Position numbers and translations under genes: made by a program. DNA of 58,670 bases from Sporanaerobacter acetigenes DSM 13106 (GTDB taxonomy: Bacteria > Bacillota > Clostridia > Tissierellales > Sporanaerobacteraceae). Positions 52,546-58,670 of the stretch are shown piece by piece (the first letter of the stretch is position 1; each line of letters begins with the position of its first letter). The stretch spans positions 1-58,670 of the forward strand of contig NZ_FQXR01000016.1 in the NCBI RefSeq assembly GCF_900130025.1, given 5' to 3'. The notes under the pieces are model-generated. The model was not told the DNA's origin, ran no database searches, and was given only the letters and a program-made list of their open reading frames with translations.

Positions 52546-55245
52546 GTGGAGTGGTACAGAAAAGATATTGAAAGCACATTGGATGAACTGTTTTCCGATA
52601 AAAATGCAGGTCTTTCCAATGAAGAAGCAAAGAAAAGAATAGAAAAATATGGTTTAAACGAATTAGAAGAAAAAGAAAAAGCAGGACTTTTTTCTAAAAT
52701 AATAGCTCAGTTTAAAGACTTTTTAGTATTGATACTTATAGGTGCAAGTATAGTTTCTATACTTGTAGGTGAAATAACAGATTCTATTGTAATAATAGCT
52801 ATAGTCATTATAAATGCCACTTTAGGCATCATACAAGAAGGCAAGGCAGAAAAAGCCCTAGAAGCCCTCAAAAAAATGGCTTCACCCAATGCCAAAGTCA
52901 TTCGAGATGGACATTTAAATATTGTATCTGCAAATATGCTGGTACCAGGAGATATAGTAGTGTTAGAGGCTGGAGATATTATACCTTCTGATTTAAGACT
53001 TATTGAAAGTTCCAATTTAAAAATTGAAGAAGCTTCTTTAACTGGAGAATCTGTCCCTGTTGAAAAATCAGCAAATATTACTCTTGATGAAGAAGTTTCA
53101 CTAGGTGATAGAAAAAACATGGCTTATATGAGCACTGTAGTCACCTATGGTAGAGGAAAAGGTATAGTTGTGGGAACTGGTAACCATACAGAAATAGGTA
53201 AAATTGCTGAAATGATTCAAACTTTTGAAGATGACACTACCCCACTTCAAAAAAAGCTAGATCAATTGGGCAAATATCTAGGAGTTGGTTGTTTAGTAAT
53301 ATGTGGTCTCGTATTCCTGATAGGTATACTTCAAGGAAGAGAAATATTAGATATGTTCATGATCGCTATAAGTCTTGCTGTAGCTGCAATTCCTGAAGGA
53401 TTACCTGCCATTGTCACCATAGTACTAGCTTTAGGAATGAGCAAAATGGTTAAGAGAAACGCAATTGTAAAAAAACTATTAGCTGTAGAAACTTTGGGTT
53501 GTACAACTACTATATGTTCTGACAAAACTGGTACCCTAACCCAAAATGAAATGACTGTAATAAGAACTTATACTGGAAACAATGTAGGAGAAGTTACAGG
53601 AAAAGGATATGCTCCCAATGGAGATTTTTATATAACAAATGAAAAAATAAATCCCACAGAAAATATAAACTTAAATTTACTTCTATCTATTGCTGCTCTT
53701 TGCAATGACGCTACATTAGAATATGAAAAAGAAGATGATATCTATAAAATTGTAGGAGATCCTACAGAAGGTGCCTTAATTACTTTGGCTGAAAAAGCTA
53801 ATCTACTCAAATCTGAATTAAATGAAAAATATCCTAGAATAGAGGAAATTCCCTTTGATGCAGATAGAAAAATGATGACTACATTCCATAAAAATTTTAT
53901 AGATGGAAAAATAGTATCTTTTACAAAGGGTGCTCCAGATATAGTTTTAAAGAGATGTAATAGTATTTATTTAAATGGAAATGTTCAACCACTTACAGAT
54001 AATATAAGAAAAGATATTTTAAATACTAATAGCAATTTTTCTAAAGATGCATTGAGGGTATTAGCTTTTAGCTATAAAACTTATGACAAAATTCCAAATG
54101 ATATTTCATCTGACAATATAGAAAATGATGTGATATTTGTAGGACTAGTAGGAATGATAGATCCACCACGAAATGAAGCTATGGATGCAATAGATAAATG
54201 TAAAACTGCAGGTATAAACACTATCATGATTACAGGAGATTATAAGGAAACTGCTTTTGCCATAGCAAAAGAATTAGGGATGGCTGAAAGTATTGATGAA
54301 GCTATGACTGGAGAAGAATTGAATAGAATTTCAGATGAAGAACTAAAAGAAAAAGTAAAAACAACTAAGGTATATGCTAGGGTTTCCCCTGAACATAAAG
54401 TAAGAATAGTTGAAGCCCTAAGAGCTAATGGCGAAATAACTGCTATGACTGGTGATGGAGTAAATGATGCTTTAGCACTAAAAAGGGCAGACATAGGCGT
54501 CTCTATGGGAATCACTGGTACTGATGTAGCTAAAAATACAGCGGAAGTAATACTTACTGATGACAATTTTGCAAGTATAGTATCTGCTGTAGAAGAAGGA
54601 AGAATAATATATAGCAATATCAGAAAATTTGTCTTTTTCCTTCTTTCTTGTAACATAGGAGAAATACTAATAGTCTTTTTAAGTATATTGTTTAATTTGC
54701 CAGTACCTTTACTCCCTATACAGCTATTGTGGCTAAATCTGATAACTGATAGTTTCCCAGCATTAGCATTGGGAGTAGAAAAAGGTGAACCAGATATAAT
54801 GAATAATCATCCAAGGGATCCAGAGGAACCCATTCTGGATAAAGCTATGATAACGGGTATTTCTGTACAAAGTCTAGCTATAACATTAGCAACAATGCTT
54901 GCTTATATTTGGGGACTCAAAACTTATGGAATGGATAATCTTTTGATGCCAAGAACTATTGCTTTTACTACGCTTATAATGGCAGAACTCGTTAGAGCTT
55001 TCTCTAGCCGTTCAGAAAAGCACACTCTTTTTAAAATAGGATTCTTTACAAATAAAAACTTAGTTTATGCTACACTAATATCTTTCGGTCTATTGATGGC
55101 TGTACTATACATTCCAGTTCTTCAACCAATATTTAAAACTTATGCATTGAGTCTAAAGGATTGGGGAATTGTATTGAGATTTTGTATCATTCCTATTGTA
55201 GCAGGAGAACTAAATAAATGGATAGTGAATAAAACAAGTATATAG
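52546..55245 (+). CDS. P-type IIA cation ATPase (Ca2+/Mn2+ exporter-like)
   Basis: 899 residues, PMR1/PacL-like: TGES (166-169), M4 AAIPEGLP (281-287), phosphorylated D326 in CSDKTGTLTQ, hinge TGDGVNDALALKRADIGVSM, and M6 LNLITDSFPALALG with the N and D metal ligands. Lacks heavy-metal N-terminal domains. It pumps divalent cations out of the cytoplasm. The Mn riboswitch upstream argues for Mn2+ rather than Ca2+. GTG start with AAGGAGG 10 bp upstream. Confidence 0.94.
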   Translation: MEWYRKDIESTLDELFSDKNAGLSNEEAKKRIEKYGLNELEEKEKAGLFSKIIAQFKDFLVLILIGASIVSILVGEITDSIVIIAIVIINATLGIIQEGKAEKALEALKKMASPNAKVIRDGHLNIVSANMLVPGDIVVLEAGDIIPSDLRLIESSNLKIEEASLTGESVPVEKSANITLDEEVSLGDRKNMAYMSTVVTYGRGKGIVVGTGNHTEIGKIAEMIQTFEDDTTPLQKKLDQLGKYLGVGCLVICGLVFLIGILQGREILDMFMIAISLAVAAIPEGLPAIVTIVLALGMSKMVKRNAIVKKLLAVETLGCTTTICSDKTGTLTQNEMTVIRTYTGNNVGEVTGKGYAPNGDFYITNEKINPTENINLNLLLSIAALCNDATLEYEKEDDIYKIVGDPTEGALITLAEKANLLKSELNEKYPRIEEIPFDADRKMMTTFHKNFIDGKIVSFTKGAPDIVLKRCNSIYLNGNVQPLTDNIRKDILNTNSNFSKDALRVLAFSYKTYDKIPNDISSDNIENDVIFVGLVGMIDPPRNEAMDAIDKCKTAGINTIMITGDYKETAFAIAKELGMAESIDEAMTGEELNRISDEELKEKVKTTKVYARVSPEHKVRIVEALRANGEITAMTGDGVNDALALKRADIGVSMGITGTDVAKNTAEVILTDDNFASIVSAVEEGRIIYSNIRKFVFFLLSCNIGEILIVFLSILFNLPVPLLPIQLLWLNLITDSFPALALGVEKGEPDIMNNHPRDPEEPILDKAMITGISVQSLAITLATMLAYIWGLKTYGMDNLLMPRTIAFTTLIMAELVRAFSSRSEKHTLFKIGFFTNKNLVYATLISFGLLMAVLYIPVLQPIFKTYALSLKDWGIVLRFCIIPIVAGELNKWIVNKTSI

Positions 55246-55297
55246 CACATTTCACTTTTTCCTTGCATAAACTAAAACAAGGAAGGTGATTGTTATT

Positions 55298-56584
55298 ATG
55301 CGAAGAATTCAAAACTCTAAAATATGTCCAATATTAAGTGCTAAACTCTCCTCTCAGTCAAGAGAAGAACTACCTGTAATAGTTCAAAGTTCAAACAATG
55401 ACTATACACAACTTAAAAGCTTAATTTTTAATTTGTCAGCAAAAGACGTATATACTCTACCCCTTATTGGAGGCATGTCCTGTAATTTGACGACAGAGGC
55501 CATCTATAGACTTGCTGATAATCCTAATATAGAATATATAAGTTTTGACTCTAAAGTTTTTGCCCTATTAGATATTGCTACAGCTTCTATTGATGCTAGT
55601 TTCCCCCATGAAATGGGATATTTGGGAGAAGGGGTGACTGTAGCTGTAATAGATACAGGAACTAACCCTCATAATGACTTGACAAAACCTAACAATAGAA
55701 TAGTGGGATTTAAAGACCTTATAAACAATAAAACATCTCCTTATGATGACAATGGTCACGGAACTCACGTAGCTGGAATCATTGCTGGTAATGGCTATTC
55801 TTCCAGAGGTAAATATTCAGGTGTTGCTCCTAAGGCAAATATTCTATCTATAAAAGCCTTGGACGAAAACGGGAGTGGGAATACATCAGATATTATAAAA
55901 GCTATATCTTGGGTATTAGAAACAAAAGATGAATACAATACTAAAGTAATAAATCTTTCTCTTGGAAGTCCAGCCAACAATCCATGCAAAACTGATCCAC
56001 TTTGCAAAGCTGTAAATAAAGCTACAAACAGTGGTTTAACTGTTGTAGTAGCTGCAGGTAATAGTGGCCCATCAGAAAAATCAATTTTATCTCCAGGTAT
56101 AAGCCCAAATGTCATAACTGTTGGTGCTGTCGATGATAAGAGAACTCCAGATCCTAGCGATGACACTATAGCCAATTTTTCTAGTAGAGGACCTACAAAA
56201 GATGGCCTTATGAAACCAGATATAGTAACTCCTGGAGTAAATATAATGTCTCTTTCCAACAAAAAAGAAGACGGATATATTTCTTTAAGTGGTACTTCTA
56301 TGGCAACACCTTTAGTATCTGGCAGTATAGCACTTTTACTAAATAAATATAAAGATTTAAAACCTCATGAGGTAAAAGAAAAATTGCTAAAATCATGTAT
56401 AAATCTCAATTCTCCTCCAGAAAAACAAGGTTCTGGAATGTTAAATTTAAAATTATTATTTAATGAGAATAATAACAATTCAAAAAACAACAATCTCTCC
56501 AGCCCTAATGCGTTTGAAGGAGAATTGTTTGAAAATATTATTATTCTTTTAATTGTACTATTTTTACTTGATTCTAAAATATAG
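55298..56584 (+). CDS. Subtilisin-family serine protease (S8)
   Basis: About 428 residues from ATG 55298 (AAGGAAGG upstream; the GTG at 55286 overlaps that site). In the numbering from 55286 the triad is D123 (AVIDTGTNPHNDL), H158 (DDNGHGTHVAG) and S338 (LSGTSMATP), with oxyanion N259. An N-terminal propeptide-like part (about 1-100) has no clear signal peptide. An Asn/Ser-rich linker and a hydrophobic C-terminus (NIIILLIVLFLL) follow, so it may be membrane-bound by its tail or work inside the cell. The target is unknown. Confidence 0.92.
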   Translation: MRRIQNSKICPILSAKLSSQSREELPVIVQSSNNDYTQLKSLIFNLSAKDVYTLPLIGGMSCNLTTEAIYRLADNPNIEYISFDSKVFALLDIATASIDASFPHEMGYLGEGVTVAVIDTGTNPHNDLTKPNNRIVGFKDLINNKTSPYDDNGHGTHVAGIIAGNGYSSRGKYSGVAPKANILSIKALDENGSGNTSDIIKAISWVLETKDEYNTKVINLSLGSPANNPCKTDPLCKAVNKATNSGLTVVVAAGNSGPSEKSILSPGISPNVITVGAVDDKRTPDPSDDTIANFSSRGPTKDGLMKPDIVTPGVNIMSLSNKKEDGYISLSGTSMATPLVSGSIALLLNKYKDLKPHEVKEKLLKSCINLNSPPEKQGSGMLNLKLLFNENNNNSKNNNLSSPNAFEGELFENIIILLIVLFLLDSKI

Positions 56585-56624
56585 ATATTCAAATATCAAT
56601 ATATAGGGGCAAACTATGAGTCAT

Positions 56625-56662
56625 AAAAAAATAAGAGGAAGAATTCTTCCTCTTATTTTTTT
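56625..56662. terminator. Bidirectional terminator
   Basis: A perfect palindrome centred on GAATTC (AAGAGGAAGAATTCTTCCTC core) flanked by A6 and T7, between the convergent subtilisin and M23 genes. Confidence 0.88.
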
Positions 56663-56670
56663 ATGTAATA

Positions 56671-58119
56671 TTATCTTCCTAAATATTTAGCTGGATTTTG
56701 ATGTACCCCATTTTTAATCACTTCAAAATGTACATGAGGTCCAGTGGTGCGACCAGTACTACCAACATAAGCAATGGTTTGACCTTTATATACCTTGGCA
56801 CCTTTTTTTACACCCAATTTACTACAGTGTCCATATCTTGTCACATATCCATTGCCATGATTTATTTCTACCATATATCCATAAGCACCTTTATATCCTG
56901 AAAAAGTAACGGTACCTCCATCTGCCGCCTTTATTGGAGTTCCCGTCTTTGCAGCAATATCGATTCCTTTATGCATTCTCCCATATCTCATTCCATATCT
57001 AGATGAAAGAGAACCTCTAGTAGGCATAACAAATGCACCTGTTGCCATAGTTTTAGGAATTGCTTTTGTTCCTTTAACTATCAATCGATCTACTGGTTTA
57101 GTTACAATTTCTTCCTTAACTATTTCTCTTCCCACTTCAACACCATTGTGTTTCTCAACTTTAGCCAACACTTTGCTTTTCCCTGGAGAACCTTCATTTT
57201 TGACTTTCTTTTCATTTTTATACATAGAATTGTTATATTCAATCTTTTCCTCGCAAGCTATTTCTTCTTCATATTCTACTTCTTCTACTGTTGCAATCGT
57301 TATAAGTGCCTTTGGTACTATAAGATTAACTTCATCGCCTGGAAAAACTTTTTCTGGATCTTTTCCTGGATTGGCTTTAATCAAGTCATCTACTTTCATA
57401 TTACATTTCTTTGCTATTGTCCAATAGTTTTCTCCATCTTCTACTATATGTGTTTTTATTTCATCCGTTCCCTTTGTAATTATAGAAAATACTTCTTCAC
57501 TATTTTTTATATTTGCTAGAGGCACTTCTTTTTTAACTACTTTGACATCTTCTAAAAATTTTATTTCTTTTAAGTTTAGATTTTCTCCATTTATTTTTTC
57601 ATAAGGCTCTTTTATTTTATCTAATACATCCTCTGCTTCTTTCTCAGTTTTAAAAGCTCCTATATCTTTTCCATCAACTGACAAAACATAACCACTTACA
57701 AGAAAAGTCATCTTTGCTTTTATATTTTCTTTCATCTTCATTTCCGAAGTAAGTTCATTGTCCTTTGCATGAGTATTTTCAAAATCTAACTTTCCATTTA
57801 TGACCACATCTATATTATATGTATTTGTTAAAGCTTCTTGTATGTCATCAAATATTTTTATAGCTTCTTCTTTTTCTCTAACTATTCCTATCTCTTCATT
57901 TCCAAACTTTACGGAAAAAGCTCTGGTTTTTACCTCATTCGCCTTATACATTGTCAATATGAACCCTATCAATACTACCAAAGCTACTGCTAAAATACTA
58001 ACCCTAAAGTCAAAGTTTTTAAACCCCTTGGACCTGAAATTTTTTAACTGGTCCTTCACCTGTTGCAACTTTTCCGTGGGAAAAACATTTTTGTTCTCTG
58101 AATTGCTAGGACCTTCCAT
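56671..58119 (-). CDS. M23 peptidoglycan hydrolase with LysM and G5 domains
   Basis: 482 residues: cytoplasmic start, one membrane helix (about 44-62, VSILAVALVVLIGFILTMY), a long charged region, LysM (about 225-270, EDGENYWTIAKKCNMKVDDL), G5 (about 275-350) and a C-terminal M23 endopeptidase with HKGIDIAAKTG and GPHVHFE zinc motifs. It cuts peptide cross-links in peptidoglycan. A WalR-type box lies between promoter and gene, so control by WalRK in this same window is likely. Confidence 0.93.
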   Translation of the reverse strand: MEGPSNSENKNVFPTEKLQQVKDQLKNFRSKGFKNFDFRVSILAVALVVLIGFILTMYKANEVKTRAFSVKFGNEEIGIVREKEEAIKIFDDIQEALTNTYNIDVVINGKLDFENTHAKDNELTSEMKMKENIKAKMTFLVSGYVLSVDGKDIGAFKTEKEAEDVLDKIKEPYEKINGENLNLKEIKFLEDVKVVKKEVPLANIKNSEEVFSIITKGTDEIKTHIVEDGENYWTIAKKCNMKVDDLIKANPGKDPEKVFPGDEVNLIVPKALITIATVEEVEYEEEIACEEKIEYNNSMYKNEKKVKNEGSPGKSKVLAKVEKHNGVEVGREIVKEEIVTKPVDRLIVKGTKAIPKTMATGAFVMPTRGSLSSRYGMRYGRMHKGIDIAAKTGTPIKAADGGTVTFSGYKGAYGYMVEINHGNGYVTRYGHCSKLGVKKGAKVYKGQTIAYVGSTGRTTGPHVHFEVIKNGVHQNPAKYLGR

Positions 58120-58166
58120 AGTAAACTCCTTCCTATATTGGCTTAAATCTAAACCAATAAGTTTTT

Positions 58167-58183
58167 TGTAACCTTTTTGTAAC
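58167..58183 (+). promoter_or_regulatory. WalR-type box upstream of the M23 hydrolase
   Basis: Plus strand TGTAAC-CTTTT-TGTAAC, a perfect TGTWAH-N5-TGTWAH. It lies 48 bp upstream of the gene, in reverse orientation to it, and about 13-30 bp downstream of the predicted transcription start. That position fits repression rather than activation. Confidence 0.72.
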
Positions 58184-58202
58184 TTATTTTGTACACTTTT
58201 TC

Positions 58203-58230
58203 ATTATATCATAAAAATCTAAATTTTCAA
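58203..58230 (-). promoter_or_regulatory. Promoter of the M23 hydrolase gene
   Basis: Minus strand TTGAAA (58230-58225), 16 bp, TATAAT (58208-58203), with TG two bases before the -10. Confidence 0.7.
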
Positions 58231-58312
58231 GGAAAACTAAGCGATCTTTTTTGCCATATTTTTTACTATACCTTAGTCTATTCAATTCTTAAATTAAATA
58301 TTCCTATAGAAT

Positions 58313-58356
58313 AGGAAAAGCCCTACCTCGACCTACGAGATAGAGCTTTTATTTTT
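58313..58356 (-). terminator. rRNA operon terminator
   Basis: AAAGCTCTATCTCG / CGAGGTAGGGCTTT hairpin then TTCC on the minus strand, directly after 5S. The A-rich and T-rich flanks could let it act both ways. Confidence 0.7.
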
Positions 58357-58363
58357 ATGTAAT

Positions 58364-58480
58364 CTGGCGATGTCCTACTCTCCCAGGGCGTTACCACCCA
58401 AGTACCATCGGCAGCTAAAAAGGCTTAACTTCTGTGTTCGGTATGGGAACAGGTGTGACCCTCTTGCTATAATCACCAGG
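58364..58480 (-). rRNA. 5S ribosomal RNA
   Basis: About 117 nt. The minus strand starts CCTGGTGATTATAGCAAGAG, contains CCGAACACAGAAGTTAAGC and ends ACATCGCCAGA. The terminal stem CCTGGTGAT/ATCGCCAG is intact. It is separated from 23S by about 50 bp with no tRNA. Confidence 0.97.
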
Positions 58481-58532
58481 TATAGCCTTTCGGCAATTTT
58501 AAATTTTGAAAATACTGCACAGTAAGATAATT

Positions 58533-58670
58533 GGTCAAGCCCTCGACTTATTAGTATCCCTTAGCTAAGGATATTGCTACCCTTATACCTGGGACCTATC
58601 AACCAAGTGGTCTACTTGGAGTCTTACCTTAAAAAGTGGGAAATCTCATCTTGAGGGGGACTTCGTGCTT
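58533..58670 (-). rRNA. 23S ribosomal RNA, 3' end only
   Basis: The minus strand ends with the usual CTAATAAGTCGAGGGCTTGACC. The rest of the gene continues past the right edge of the window. Confidence 0.95.

Noticed and set aside
56604-56622. REP-like copy at TATAGGGGC
   Set aside because: Only the leading bases match; there is no second arm.
1-58670. CRISPR arrays and tRNA genes
   Set aside because: No regularly spaced repeat-spacer array was seen, and no tRNA cloverleaf was recognised, including between 23S and 5S.

Overview
The window is AT-rich DNA from a low-GC Gram-positive anaerobe, most likely Clostridia or Tissierellia. This rests on base composition, the walRK-yycHI-murA-yycJ-htrA-yyzF-surE-rlmH block, and the many ABC exporters paired with two-component systems. 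No species can be named. The window opens inside an XRE/TPR regulator gene. It ends in a minus-strand rRNA operon, with 5S and the 3' end of 23S and no tRNA between them.

Region by region. 1-9.8 kb: a NarL-type two-component pair, an M16C insulinase-family peptidase, an ABC-2 exporter and an M1-like lipoprotein peptidase. 10-13.5 kb: a BcrAB/lantibiotic-immunity-type ABC exporter with its own OmpR-type regulator and small histidine kinase. 13.7-15.6 kb: an ECF sigma factor with a DUF4179 putative anti-sigma protein. 15.7-22.9 kb: an EamA transporter whose tail is a copied piece of the histidine kinase, a MarR-controlled heterodimeric ABC exporter, and a cation/proton antiporter under a fluoride riboswitch. 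22.9-28.1 kb: a linearmycin-resistance-like (LnrJKLMN-type) ABC exporter divergent from its NarL-type two-component system. 28.2-31.2 kb: a MATE pump behind a probable attenuator, a nucleoid-associated protein, and a membrane-anchored L7/L12-like protein.

31.3-40.4 kb is an accessory island in which almost every gene lies on the minus strand and several are broken. It holds a MntA-HepT toxin-antitoxin pair, a DUF6036-type nucleotidyltransferase with a partner, a RAYT transposase, a NUDIX hydrolase, a RelE-like toxin with a nonsense codon, a methyltransferase with an internal deletion, and GNAT enzymes. The island abuts the 3' end of rlmH. A roughly 28-bp sequence covering the last codons and stop of rlmH recurs three more times (about 39.15, 38.15 and 33.87 kb), each time joined to the same foreign arm, plus one partial scar at 36.15 kb. 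This looks like a tandem array of site-specifically integrated cassettes at rlmH, the same place staphylococcal SCC elements use, but no recombinase gene is visible. A second repeat family of REP-like palindromes is scattered through the island, and two copies lie in frame inside the RAYT gene.

40.4-52.2 kb is the core cell-wall block: walR, walK, a secreted protein, yycH, yycI (split by a -1 frame change at an A7 tract), murA, yycJ, htrA, a CxxH/CxxC protein, surE and rlmH. WalR-type boxes (TGTAAY-N5-TGTAAY) precede the secreted-protein gene and the M23/LysM/G5 peptidoglycan hydrolase gene at the right end. A yybP-ykoY (manganese) riboswitch precedes a P-type cation ATPase at 52.5 kb, followed by a subtilisin-family protease.
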